Source: Peptococcaceae bacterium (GTDB taxonomy: Bacteria > Bacillota > Peptococcia > Peptococcales > Peptococcaceae). Taken from it: a stretch of 15,006 nucleotides of DNA. This document shows positions 7,248 through 15,006 of the stretch, in pieces. The stretch is taken from NCBI GenBank assembly GCA_017532485.1, contig JAFXJE010000071.1:1-15006 (forward strand), given 5' to 3'. The position numbers and the translations under genes are program-made. Within the stretch, counting starts at the first letter, position 1. Each line of letters opens with the position of its first letter. The notes beneath the pieces were generated by a model. That model had not been told where the DNA came from, made no database searches, and saw only the letters and a list, made by a program, of their open reading frames with translations.

Positions 7248-8186
7248 CTAATGGATTATCTCCTTAATTTTTGCCAATAATTCAGTTTCCACTTCTTCTT
7301 CTGTTTTTCCGTCTTTCATAACCCAAATAAGATTAGGGTCATGCCGAAACCAAGTTAATTGGCGTTTAGCAAAATGTCTTGTATCTCTTTTAATCAGTTC
7401 TATTGCTTTTTCTAAAGACACTTCGCCTTGCAAATATTGAATTATTTGTCGATAGCCTAAGCTAGTCATTGATTGGGCCTGTGGGGAGACACCTTTAGCA
7501 AGAGCAGTTTTTGTTTCCTCCAGCAAGCCTTGCTCCATCATCAAATCCACACGCTGATTAATTCTTTCATATAAGCGTTCTCGTTCCATCCCCAAGCCCA
7601 AATAAACTGTCGGATAGCGTAAAACCTGCTTATTCACCTGATTTTCCATAGACGACAAAGGTTTACCAGTTACATGATATACTTCTAAAGCACGCATAAC
7701 TCTTTTAACATCATTAGCATGAAGCCTAGCAGCAGTTGCTGCATCTATTTCAGCCAAACGCTGATGCAAAGCCTCTTTACCATGAATATCAACAAAAGCT
7801 TGCAATTCTGTGCGATAAGCTTCATCTGTGATTGCTTCTCCGAAATGATATTCATAAATGAGACTATTAATATAAAAACCTGTCCCACCAACAATAATTG
7901 GTAGTTTTCCTCGTTGATGAATATCGGCAATAATTTTATCTGCCTCCACTTTAAAATCGGCTGCACTAAAACTTTCTTCTATATCGCGAATATCAAGTAA
8001 ATGATGAGTTACTCCCTGCATCTCCTCAGGTGTAATTTTAGCTGTCCCTATATCCAAGCCACGATAAATCTGCATAGAGTCACCGGAAATTATTTCACCA
8101 TTTAACTGCTGTGCCAAAGCAATACTAGCAGCAGTCTTGCCAACAGCCGTTGGTCCTACTAAAACAACGATTGGTTTTTTAGTCAT
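7248..8186 (-). CDS. miaA: tRNA dimethylallyltransferase MiaA
   Basis: This 312-residue cytoplasmic enzyme transfers a dimethylallyl group to N6 of adenosine 37 in tRNAs that read codons starting with U, stabilising codon pairing. The P-loop GPTAVGKT spans residues 11-18. GDSMQIYRGLDIGTAK (35-50) holds the conserved Asp-Ser of the active site and the tRNA contact region, and PIIVGGTGFYINSLI (96-110) is a further signature. The C-terminal RDTRHFAKRQLTWFRHD is characteristic of the family. ATG is preceded by GGAGGT at about 9 bases. It lies 22 bases after mutL, an order common in Bacillota. No hfq follows it, unlike many genomes; the next gene is the carboxypeptidase. Confidence 0.97.
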   Translation of the reverse strand: MTKKPIVVLVGPTAVGKTAASIALAQQLNGEIISGDSMQIYRGLDIGTAKITPEEMQGVTHHLLDIRDIEESFSAADFKVEADKIIADIHQRGKLPIIVGGTGFYINSLIYEYHFGEAITDEAYRTELQAFVDIHGKEALHQRLAEIDAATAARLHANDVKRVMRALEVYHVTGKPLSSMENQVNKQVLRYPTVYLGLGMERERLYERINQRVDLMMEQGLLEETKTALAKGVSPQAQSMTSLGYRQIIQYLQGEVSLEKAIELIKRDTRHFAKRQLTWFRHDPNLIWVMKDGKTEEEVETELLAKIKEIIH

Positions 8187-8208
8187 TTTCCGTTTACCTC
8201 CATCTAGT

Positions 8209-10107
8209 TTATTTTTCTCCTTGATAACTGCCTCGTTTAAAAATTTTATACAATTCCGTCATAGAAATCTGATAAATTATCGGACGTCCATGAGGACAAG
8301 TATGAGCATTTTCTACTTGAGCCAAATCATGGAGTAAAGTCAACATTTCCTGTTCATTTAATTTCCAATTCGCCTTTACTGCACCTTTACACGAAGCAGT
8401 AATTAAAATCTTTTCTTTTAAAGTTGCTTGACTCACATTCTTGCTGCGCCCTAAATCATCTAATAAATCAATAAAGAAATTTTCAATTTCTTCTGCCTGC
8501 AAACCAAAAGGTATGCTGCGAATTAAATAACAGCGCTCGCCAAAATTTTCTACCACAAAACCCAAATTGCGCAGGGTAAAGATATGTTTAATCAAGACAC
8601 TGTCTTGCTGTGGTGTCAAATGCACCGTCACAGGAATTAATAAGCCTTCTGTTAAAGAAGCCTTATTATTTTCTTCAGCCATGAAGCGCTCATACAAAAT
8701 TCTTTCGTGACAAGTATGTTGATCTATAATCAGCAAACCTTGCTTGTTTTGGGCAATAATAAAAGAATTATTTAATTGCCCCAGCAAAGTAATATCTTCT
8801 AATTCTTTAACTGTCACTTTCCATTCCTGCTTAGGTGTTTCGCTTTTTTTAATTTCTTGTTTAATCGCTGCTTGCTTTTCCGTAAATAGAGGTCCCTGAT
8901 AAGAAATAGCCTCTTCCTGCACCGTCTGTTCTGCAACTGCAGGTAAAGTAAATAACTTTTCCTGCTTTACCTGTTCTTTTTTTATTTCCGGCACAATTTC
9001 TTTTTGGGTTATTATTTTTTCTTTTGTTTCAACTTTTTTCTCTGTTTGTTCTGCTTTCGGTGGCTGCCAGCCAACGACTTGGTCTGGAGGCAAAAAAGCA
9101 TTTTTAGTAATGCTGGCTTCCCACAACGCATCTTTAAATTGCTCTACCAATTTCGGCTGCAGCAAATCAAAGCGATTAATTTTAATTTCTGTTTTAGCCG
9201 GATGCACATTAACATCTAAATCCTGACCTGGCAGTTGCAGCTTAACCAACGCAATCGGAAAACGACCTTTGGCAATCAAGGTATAATAACCTTCTTCTAA
9301 GGCCTGCGTTAATTCTGCACTTTTAATTAATCGACCGTTGACAAAGAAAATTTCCTGATTGCGATTATTTCTAGTCATTTCTTCACGAATTAACCATGCC
9401 TCTAAATATTGGCCCGCACCTATTTCTCTACGCTGTAACGGAACAATAAGTTTTTCAATGTTGCTGCCATAGAGATTGACCAAGCGTTCCTCTGTAGTCA
9501 ACAAACCTGCTGTATCCAACTGAATTTGACCGTTGGCAATCAATTTAAAACGAATTTCAGGATAGCCCAAGGCATATTTATTGACTAATTCACCAATCAA
9601 ACCCACCTCGGTACTGTTGCTTTTCAAAAATTTTCTTCTTGCCGGCAAATTATAAAACAAATTGCGTACTTCAATTACGGTGCCATGAGGAGCCGCTACC
9701 TCTTCCAGTCCTTCAAAAACACCACCAGAAAAACGAATTTTATGACCGACATCTTCGCCAGCACTACTACTCAACATTTCCACTTGAGCTACTGCGGCAA
9801 TGCTCGGCAAAGCTTCTCCACGAAAGCCAAAAGTCTCCAACTGATAAATATCTTGAATTTGCTGAATTTTACTAGTAGCATGGCGTTCAAAAGCTAATTG
9901 CAGGTCTTCACCATCCATCCCACAACCATTATCTTTAATTCTAATCAAACCTACGCCACCGTCACGAATTTCAATTTCAATAAAATCCGCCCCAGCATCG
10001 ATACTATTTTCTAATAATTCTTTCACTACTGATAACGGTCTTTCCACTACTTCACCAGCAGCAATTTTATCGGCGGTTGGTCTATCTAGTAATTTAATTC
10101 TTCCCAT
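8209..10107 (-). CDS. mutL: DNA mismatch repair protein MutL (endonuclease type)
   Basis: This 632-residue dimeric ATPase couples MutS mismatch recognition to strand incision. The N-terminal GHKL ATPase shows E30 and N34 in KELLENSIDAG, DNGCGM (59-64) and the lid motif GFRGEAL (94-100). VNGRLI and DVNVHPAKTE mark the transducer domain. A long Lys/Glu/Gln linker (about 345-430) leads to a C-terminal domain with the metal-dependent nuclease motif D462-Q-H-T-C-H-E468-x4-E473, SCKGAVKAN (572-580) and CPHGRP (604-609), so it should nick DNA itself without MutH. The usual DQHA reads DQHT. Two QxxLF motifs sit in the linker (382-386, 404-408). ATG overlaps the mutS stop (TAATG), implying coupled synthesis. 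Confidence 0.97.
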   Translation of the reverse strand: MGRIKLLDRPTADKIAAGEVVERPLSVVKELLENSIDAGADFIEIEIRDGGVGLIRIKDNGCGMDGEDLQLAFERHATSKIQQIQDIYQLETFGFRGEALPSIAAVAQVEMLSSSAGEDVGHKIRFSGGVFEGLEEVAAPHGTVIEVRNLFYNLPARRKFLKSNSTEVGLIGELVNKYALGYPEIRFKLIANGQIQLDTAGLLTTEERLVNLYGSNIEKLIVPLQRREIGAGQYLEAWLIREEMTRNNRNQEIFFVNGRLIKSAELTQALEEGYYTLIAKGRFPIALVKLQLPGQDLDVNVHPAKTEIKINRFDLLQPKLVEQFKDALWEASITKNAFLPPDQVVGWQPPKAEQTEKKVETKEKIITQKEIVPEIKKEQVKQEKLFTLPAVAEQTVQEEAISYQGPLFTEKQAAIKQEIKKSETPKQEWKVTVKELEDITLLGQLNNSFIIAQNKQGLLIIDQHTCHERILYERFMAEENNKASLTEGLLIPVTVHLTPQQDSVLIKHIFTLRNLGFVVENFGERCYLIRSIPFGLQAEEIENFFIDLLDDLGRSKNVSQATLKEKILITASCKGAVKANWKLNEQEMLTLLHDLAQVENAHTCPHGRPIIYQISMTELYKIFKRGSYQGEK

Positions 10108-12686
10108 TATGCCATCTCATCCTTTGCTTTTTCCTGTAAATCATAGAGCAAATTCAAGGCATCGCGACCTGTCATATTTAATAAATCCAACTCAGCAATC
10201 TGTCGCACCAATGGTGAGACTTCCTGCACAGGAGTAAATAAATCCAATTGTTGCACGCGTGGCTCTTGAGGTCCTTTTTCTATTTCCAAGCGCTGCAAAA
10301 TTGCCTTTGCTTGTCGCAAAACAACTTTCGGCACACCTGCCAATTGTGCTACATGAATACCATAGCTGCGATCAGCACCACCTGGTACAATTTTTCGCAA
10401 AAAGACAATATTTTCACCATCTTCTTTGACAGCTACGGAATAGTTTTTTATTCCAGGCTGCTCTTCCAAAACTGTTAATTCATGATAATGCGTCGCAAAT
10501 AAAGTTTTAGCTTGAATTTTTTGATTAATATAATCAGTTAAGGCCCAAGCTATCGCCAAACCATCATAAGTGCTTGTCCCTCTGCCTACTTCATCCAAGA
10601 TAATTAAACTATCTTTAGTTGCATTATTAACGATATTAGCAACTTCATTCATTTCGACCATAAAAGTACTTTGCCCTGTACTTAAATCATCACTAGCACC
10701 AATTCTAGCAAAAACACGGTCTACCACCGGCAAGCACGCCTCTTCTGCCGGCACATAAGAGCCTATCTGCATCAAAATCGTCGCTAGAGCAATACTGCGG
10801 CAATACGTACTTTTTCCAGCCATATTCGGCCCAGTAATAATCAAAAAACGTTGTTCCTCACGGTCAAAATAAACATCATTAGGCACAAACCAACTATCCT
10901 GCAGTTTTTGTTCTACAACAGGATGACGGCAAGCTTTTAATTGATATGTGCCATCTTGACTAATCGTAGGCTTCACAAAATTATGATAAACTGCTGCCTG
11001 CGCTAAAGCATACAAACAATCCAACTGTGCCAAAATATGTGCTGTCTGTAAAATTCGTGGAATGTGTTCATTCACTTGACTGCGCACAGCAACAAACAGT
11101 TGGTATTCCAATTCTCTGCTTTTTTCGTCAGCCCCCAATATTTTTTGTTCCAATTCTTTTAACTCAGGCGTAATAAAGCGTTCACTATTTGCTAATGTCT
11201 GCTTACGGATATATTCAGCAGGTACTTCATTACTCTTTGCTCTGCTAACATCAATATAATAACCAAATACTTTATTATAACTGACTTTGAGAGTTTTAAT
11301 CCCAGTTCTTTCCCGTTCACGCTGTTCTATTTCGACCAGCCAATTTTTACCGTTAATCAAAACATCTCGCAATTCGTCTAAATGCTGATTGTAGCCCTGT
11401 TTAATCAAATTACCTTCGCGCAATGAAAACGGAGCTTCAGGATGAATACTTTCTTCCAATAACTGATAAATATCTGCCAATGGGTCAAAATCAAACGAAA
11501 GCTGCTTGGCATAATTACTTTGGCACGCTGCCAAATCTTTTTCCACCTCTGGCAATAAAGCCAGCGAATTTTTCAAAGCCAATAAATCTTTGGCATTGGC
11601 ACTCCCATAAGCTACTCTTGAAACAATTCTTTCTAAATCATAAATAGGAGCTAAATGTTCTTTTAAACGATTGCGCAGTGGTGTCTGCACAACTAATTCT
11701 TCCGTTGCATCTAAACGATGCTGAATATCGCTTGCTTTGAGCAATGGTTTTTCCAGCCAGCTTTTTAACAAACGACTTCCTACAGCTGTTTGTGTATAAT
11801 CTAGGATTCCCAATAAAGAATCTTTTTTTTCATTACCATGGAGAGAACGCAATAATTCCAAATTACGCTTTGTCGCATAATCTAATTCCATCGTTTCTTT
11901 TAAAGAATAAACCTGCAAATTCATAATATTGCTTGGCTTACTCTTATGCATTAACTGTAAATAATCTAAAATTACCCCAGCAGCTATCGTCACTAAAGGC
12001 TTCTCACCACAACCCAAACCGTCTAACGATTGCAAATGAAAGTGGTCTTTAACTTTTTGTTCTGCATAATCAAAGCGAAAAGCATAATCCGCGTGACGCG
12101 TGAGAGCTGTTTTACTGCCACCAAAAAAATCCTGCAAATAATTGTACATTTGCTCATCACTAAAGGCTACTAAACATTCTACTGGTTCATAACGCCATAA
12201 TTCATTGCTCAGCTTATCCAAGCTTTCTATTTCCGTAGCTAAAAATTCTCCTGTAGAAGCATCTGCAAACGCCAAACCATAACCTTGCGCCGTAGCCACT
12301 AAAGCTGCTAAATAATTATTGTTTTTTTCGGATAAACAATTACTTTCCAAAACTGTCCCAGGAGAAATAATTCTAATTACTTCTCGCTTAACAATACCTT
12401 TGCTGCTTTTAGGGTCTTCTACTTGTTCACAAATTGCCACTTTTTCTCCAGCAGCAATAATTTTAGCTATATAATTTTCTGCCGAATGGAAAGGAACTCC
12501 ACACATTGGCACTTTTCCCAATCCGCCGTCACGGGCAGTCAAAGCTATACCCAGTAATTTACTTCCTCGTTCAGCATCAGGACCAAACATTTCATAAAAG
12601 TCCCCTAAACGATAAAATAACAGGCAGTCTTGATAATCTTCTTTGATTTTTTCATATTGAAGCATCATTGGTGTATTGCCTAACAT
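10107..12686 (-). CDS. mutS: DNA mismatch repair protein MutS
   Basis: This 859-residue mismatch sensor has the usual MutS length. The N-terminal mismatch-binding domain carries GDFYEMF, with the stacking Phe30 and Glu32. Connector, lever and clamp domains follow. The C-terminal ABC-type ATPase has Walker A GPNMAGKST (619-627), signature region STFMVEM, Walker B LIILDEVGRGTS (694-705) and ATHYHEL. GGADRSYGIHVAQLAG (769-784) is the dimerising helix-turn-helix region. QLDLF at 813-817 is a near-ideal sliding-clamp-binding motif. The tail ADLDLL-like segment (AELDLLNMTGRDALNLLYDL) matches the C-terminal tetramerisation region. ATG has AAGGAGG 7 bases upstream. It overlaps mutL by one base and follows the unknown gene by 37 bases. 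Confidence 0.98.
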   Translation of the reverse strand: MLGNTPMMLQYEKIKEDYQDCLLFYRLGDFYEMFGPDAERGSKLLGIALTARDGGLGKVPMCGVPFHSAENYIAKIIAAGEKVAICEQVEDPKSSKGIVKREVIRIISPGTVLESNCLSEKNNNYLAALVATAQGYGLAFADASTGEFLATEIESLDKLSNELWRYEPVECLVAFSDEQMYNYLQDFFGGSKTALTRHADYAFRFDYAEQKVKDHFHLQSLDGLGCGEKPLVTIAAGVILDYLQLMHKSKPSNIMNLQVYSLKETMELDYATKRNLELLRSLHGNEKKDSLLGILDYTQTAVGSRLLKSWLEKPLLKASDIQHRLDATEELVVQTPLRNRLKEHLAPIYDLERIVSRVAYGSANAKDLLALKNSLALLPEVEKDLAACQSNYAKQLSFDFDPLADIYQLLEESIHPEAPFSLREGNLIKQGYNQHLDELRDVLINGKNWLVEIEQRERERTGIKTLKVSYNKVFGYYIDVSRAKSNEVPAEYIRKQTLANSERFITPELKELEQKILGADEKSRELEYQLFVAVRSQVNEHIPRILQTAHILAQLDCLYALAQAAVYHNFVKPTISQDGTYQLKACRHPVVEQKLQDSWFVPNDVYFDREEQRFLIITGPNMAGKSTYCRSIALATILMQIGSYVPAEEACLPVVDRVFARIGASDDLSTGQSTFMVEMNEVANIVNNATKDSLIILDEVGRGTSTYDGLAIAWALTDYINQKIQAKTLFATHYHELTVLEEQPGIKNYSVAVKEDGENIVFLRKIVPGGADRSYGIHVAQLAGVPKVVLRQAKAILQRLEIEKGPQEPRVQQLDLFTPVQEVSPLVRQIAELDLLNMTGRDALNLLYDLQEKAKDEMA

Positions 12687-12723
12687 TGTTTTTCCTCCTT
12701 AACCCACCAGCAGAAAACACGCC

Positions 12724-13437
12724 TTAATTTTCTTTAGGCTGAGTACTAGCTTGATTGTGGGATTTGTTTTGCTGATTTCCTTTATTATGTTGATTTTGTT
12801 TATTATAACGACCTTTGTGGAAATTGCGTGATTTGTGCTCATGTTTGTGCTGATGCTCTTGCTTTTCGGTGCGTTCCACCTTTTCCTTACGTTCATGTTT
12901 CTTTTCTTTTGCTTCACTAGCCTCTTTAACTTGTTTTTCTTGTTTTTCTTGTTTTTCTTGTTTTTCTTGTTTTTCTTGTTTTTCTTTTTCTTGTCGCTCT
13001 AATTTTTCCTGTTTTTCTTTTTCTATCTGTGCTTGTTTTGCTTGTTTTTCTTCAAGCTCTTCTTCCTCGGTCATTGGTCGTGTGCGTTCTACACGTTCAA
13101 AACCGACTTCCAAGTCATCATTGTGGTTGATATATCCACCAAAATATTGACACATTTCAGTTAAGGCATGCGAACTGCTGCTGCTGACATCTAAACTGAC
13201 ATATATAACTTTATGTCCACGAAAACGCATTCCAGGATATTCATTAGCCTTGGCAAAAGTGAAAAACATGGCATGCTCCACACCTTCAAAGCGAAAATTC
13301 ATTTTGCCGATTAGTTGGTCATCATAAGGAGAAATCATCTCATTTTTAGCAGCTTTACTATCTAAATGTTCCGTCAAAAATTCCAGCAATATTTCTCTGT
13401 CATTACAATCAATCAAAGCTATTGCATTTTTGCTCAT
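12724..13437 (-). CDS. Unknown protein with KEQ repeat stalk and His/Asn-rich tail
   Basis: I do not recognise this 237-residue protein. Residues 1-118 look like a folded alpha/beta domain, with hydrophobic strands (AIALID, HAMFFTFA, KVIYVSLDV), a GMRFRGHK segment and a run of five serines (85-89). Residues 122-192 are Lys/Glu/Gln-rich and probably an extended charged helix or coiled coil. Within it EKQ is repeated six times (152-169), encoded by six identical 9-base units. The tail (193-237) is rich in His, Asn, Gln and Lys, probably disordered, and could bind RNA or metal. There is no signal peptide or membrane helix, so it should be cytoplasmic. ATG lies 6 bases after GGAGG. It sits between mutS2 (35-base gap) and mutS (37-base gap), so co-transcription is likely. 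A role in repair or ribosome handling would be guesswork. Confidence 0.85.
   Translation of the reverse strand: MSKNAIALIDCNDREILLEFLTEHLDSKAAKNEMISPYDDQLIGKMNFRFEGVEHAMFFTFAKANEYPGMRFRGHKVIYVSLDVSSSSSHALTEMCQYFGGYINHNDDLEVGFERVERTRPMTEEEELEEKQAKQAQIEKEKQEKLERQEKEKQEKQEKQEKQEKQEKQVKEASEAKEKKHERKEKVERTEKQEHQHKHEHKSRNFHKGRYNKQNQHNKGNQQNKSHNQASTQPKEN
12931..12984. repeat. Six perfect tandem copies of a 9-bp unit inside the unknown gene
   Basis: The plus strand repeats TTGTTTTTC six times without a mismatch. On the coding strand this is GAA AAA CAA, giving Glu-Lys-Gln six times. A partial copy and looser relatives continue to about 13050. Because the unit is a multiple of three, gain or loss of copies would change the stalk length without shifting the frame. 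Confidence 0.95.
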
Positions 13438-13472
13438 TGCTATCCTCCATTTCTTTTTTGAAGATACTTCTT

Positions 13473-15006
13473 TTATTTCTTCATTTCAACTATAGTAACG
13501 CCGTCGCCACCTTCACTAAAGCCTCCCAAACGTTGACTGGCTACATGAGGATGACGTTTTAACATATCTTTCACAGCACTGCGCAAAGCACCTGTTCCTT
13601 TACCATGGATAATACTTACCTGACCCAAACTGCTCAAATAAGCATCATCTAAATATTTGTCCACATATTCCAAAGCCTCATCTACAAGCATACCACGCAA
13701 ATCAATTTCACTCTTAATAGTAGCCGATTTATTACCACCCATTTGGTGAGCAATAGTTTTACCGGTTGCTTTTTTCTGATTTGACTGCTGCAAATCATCC
13801 AAAGGTACAGCTACCTTCATAATCCCAATTTGTAATTGCACATTACCTTGCTTATCAGGTAAGGCAATAACCGTTCCATGCTGCGTAAATTTCGGCACAT
13901 AAACTTCATCACCGATTTTGACCTTTTTGACTTTATTAGTCGTTACTTTTGGTCCTTTATTGACTTCCTTTGCCAGCTTTTCTTCGCGTTCACTAAGCAT
14001 TTTTTTATATTCATGTGCTTCTGCTTGAGCTTTCGCTGTATTAATTTGTGCCTGACGAAGTTCTTTTAAAATTTCTTCACTTTCCATCCGAGCTTCGCGC
14101 ACGATCTCTAAAGCTTCTTCTTGAGCTTTTCGTTTAATTTTATCTGTCGCAGCAACTAATTCTGCTCTTTCTTGCTCCAGTGCTTTTAATTGTTCTTCTA
14201 CTTCTTTCAAAGCTTGCTCTGTTTCTTCGCGTTTTTTCTCAGCAACAACATTACTTGTTTCCAAAGAAGCAATTAATCCTGCTACATCTTTTTCTTCCTG
14301 TGAAATTAAACCTCTAGCCTCATCGATAATTTTTTGTTTAATCCCCAACTTCAAAGCAATTTCAAAAGCATTACTTTTGCCCGGTACACCAATCAATAAA
14401 CGATAAGTAGGTCGCAAAGTTTCAATATCAAATTCCACACTGGCATTTTGCACACGCGGCTCATTAAAAGCATAGGCTTTCAATTCGCTATAATGCGTAG
14501 TGGCAATAATTTTACCACCACGATGCAATAAATCATCCAAAATAGCTATCGCCAAAGCAGCACCTTCCGAAGGGTCAGTTCCAGCCCCCAGCTCATCCAA
14601 TAAAACTAAAGAATTTTCGTCTACTTTATGCAAAATCCGAACAATATTAGTCATATGTGAAGAGAAAGTACTCAGCGATTGCTCGATACTTTGCTCATCA
14701 CCGATGTCTGCATATATTTTCCGGAAAACACCGATACTGCTGCCTACTTCTGCAGGAATGTGCAAACCAGACTGTGCCATTAAAACACAAATCCCGACAG
14801 TTTTTAAGGTTACGGTTTTACCACCCGTATTCGGCCCTGTAATAATGATGGAGTCATAATCCTGACCTAAAGCTACTGTTAATGGCACTACTTGTTTGGC
14901 AGGAATTAACGGATGTCTGCCTTTCAAAATAGATAAAGACGGTTTTGGCAATAATTTAGGCTCTACGGCCTGCATTTTCTCACTTAATCTAGCTTTGGCA
15001 AAAATA
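13473..15006 (-). CDS. mutS2: Endonuclease MutS2 / ribosome-splitting factor (5' end outside window)
   Basis: This is the C-terminal 511 residues of MutS2; the frame stays open to the window edge (IFAKARLSEKM precedes the first internal Met at 14975), so about 270 N-terminal residues are missing. Counting from that Met, Walker A GPNTGGKT is at 47-54 and Walker B LVLLDELGAGTD at 123-134. A coiled coil rich in Glu, Lys and Ala follows (about 235-340), then a KOW-like region (IGDEVYVPKFTQHGTV) and a C-terminal Smr domain with DLRGM and IIHGKGTGALR, whose HGKGTG loop is intact. Members lack the mismatch-reading domain. In Bacillus the protein splits collided ribosomes; elsewhere it is reported to limit recombination. 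Which role applies here cannot be seen. Confidence 0.96.
   Translation of the reverse strand, partial: IFAKARLSEKMQAVEPKLLPKPSLSILKGRHPLIPAKQVVPLTVALGQDYDSIIITGPNTGGKTVTLKTVGICVLMAQSGLHIPAEVGSSIGVFRKIYADIGDEQSIEQSLSTFSSHMTNIVRILHKVDENSLVLLDELGAGTDPSEGAALAIAILDDLLHRGGKIIATTHYSELKAYAFNEPRVQNASVEFDIETLRPTYRLLIGVPGKSNAFEIALKLGIKQKIIDEARGLISQEEKDVAGLIASLETSNVVAEKKREETEQALKEVEEQLKALEQERAELVAATDKIKRKAQEEALEIVREARMESEEILKELRQAQINTAKAQAEAHEYKKMLSEREEKLAKEVNKGPKVTTNKVKKVKIGDEVYVPKFTQHGTVIALPDKQGNVQLQIGIMKVAVPLDDLQQSNQKKATGKTIAHQMGGNKSATIKSEIDLRGMLVDEALEYVDKYLDDAYLSSLGQVSIIHGKGTGALRSAVKDMLKRHPHVASQRLGGFSEGGDGVTIVEMKK

Noticed and set aside
12699..12917. Minus-strand frame of 72 residues overlapping the end of the unknown gene
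   Set aside because: It is an alternate frame of the basic tail with no convincing ribosome site. It fits a shadow of AT-rich Lys/Asn coding sequence.
12931..12990. Possible -1 frameshift slippery site in the GAAAAAC repeats
   Set aside because: The runs hold only five A residues and the codon phase (GAA AAA CAA) does not give the A AAA AAC arrangement. No downstream pseudoknot was seen.
12869..13150. Plus-strand open frame rich in Cys, Phe and Ser opposite the unknown gene
   Set aside because: It is the antisense reading of the Lys/Glu/Gln repeat region. The periodic Phe-Ser-Cys pattern follows from the 9-bp repeat, and the real gene has the better start and ribosome site.
13456..13472. 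Small palindrome GAAG-ATA-CTTC followed by T residues between mutS2 and the unknown gene
   Set aside because: A 4-bp stem is too short for a terminator, and the T-run is on the plus strand where there is no gene to terminate.
14500..14859. Plus-strand frame of 119 residues inside mutS2
   Set aside because: It lies opposite the highly conserved MutS2 ATPase region, has no ribosome site and shows no recognisable domain.
1..15006. CRISPR array, insertion sequence, prophage or defence system
   Set aside because: No spaced direct repeats, transposase, integrase, terminal inverted repeats or defence-type domains were seen. The genes are contiguous housekeeping genes on one strand.

Overview
The window is AT-rich bacterial chromosome in which every supported gene lies on the minus strand, so transcription runs from position 15006 towards position 1. 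The gene content (separate MutS and MutS2, a MutL of the MutH-independent endonuclease type, FtsK/SpoIIIE, a DacF-like PBP, RodZ, strong GGAGG ribosome sites, frequent GTG/TTG starts) points to a low-GC Bacillota. A diderm Negativicutes or a Clostridia relative is plausible, but the sequence alone does not settle the genus.

Layout in transcription order: (1) 15006-10107, DNA repair and ribosome quality control: the C-terminal two thirds of mutS2, a 237-residue protein of unknown function with a KEQ repeat stalk, then mutS, overlapping mutL by one base. (2) 10107-6038, mutL, miaA (tRNA isopentenylation), a D,D-carboxypeptidase (dacF-like) and ftsK follow at gaps of about 17 to 32 bases, so mutS2 to ftsK could be one long readthrough operon. 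(3) About 3626-3500, a short AT-rich gap carries a good extended -10 promoter driving rodZ. (4) 2700-320, a terminator-like hairpin separates rodZ from rimO (TTG start), which overlaps pgsA by one base; pgpA follows four bases later, then a stronger hairpin closes the unit. (5) 271-19, a tRNA-Val/tRNA-Asp unit has a consensus sigma-70-type promoter (TTGACA-17-TATAAT) preceded by roughly phased A-tracts.

Functional logic: mutS and mutL make the mismatch-repair pair, and MutS ends with a clean sliding-clamp-type motif (QLDLF). pgsA and pgpA encode consecutive steps of phosphatidylglycerol synthesis. The dacF-ftsK-rodZ stretch groups envelope, division and cell-shape functions. miaA, rimO, mutS2 and the tRNAs bear on translation.

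Most of the window is ordinary housekeeping DNA. I do not see a defence system, mobile element, CRISPR array or phage. The main unexplained item is the unknown gene between the two MutS paralogues, with six identical 9-bp in-frame repeats and a His/Asn/Gln/Lys-rich tail. A secondary point is the unusual set of clamp-motif-like sequences in the MutL linker. Several start codons were moved from the longest-ORF position using ribosome-binding-site placement (rodZ, ftsK, dacF).
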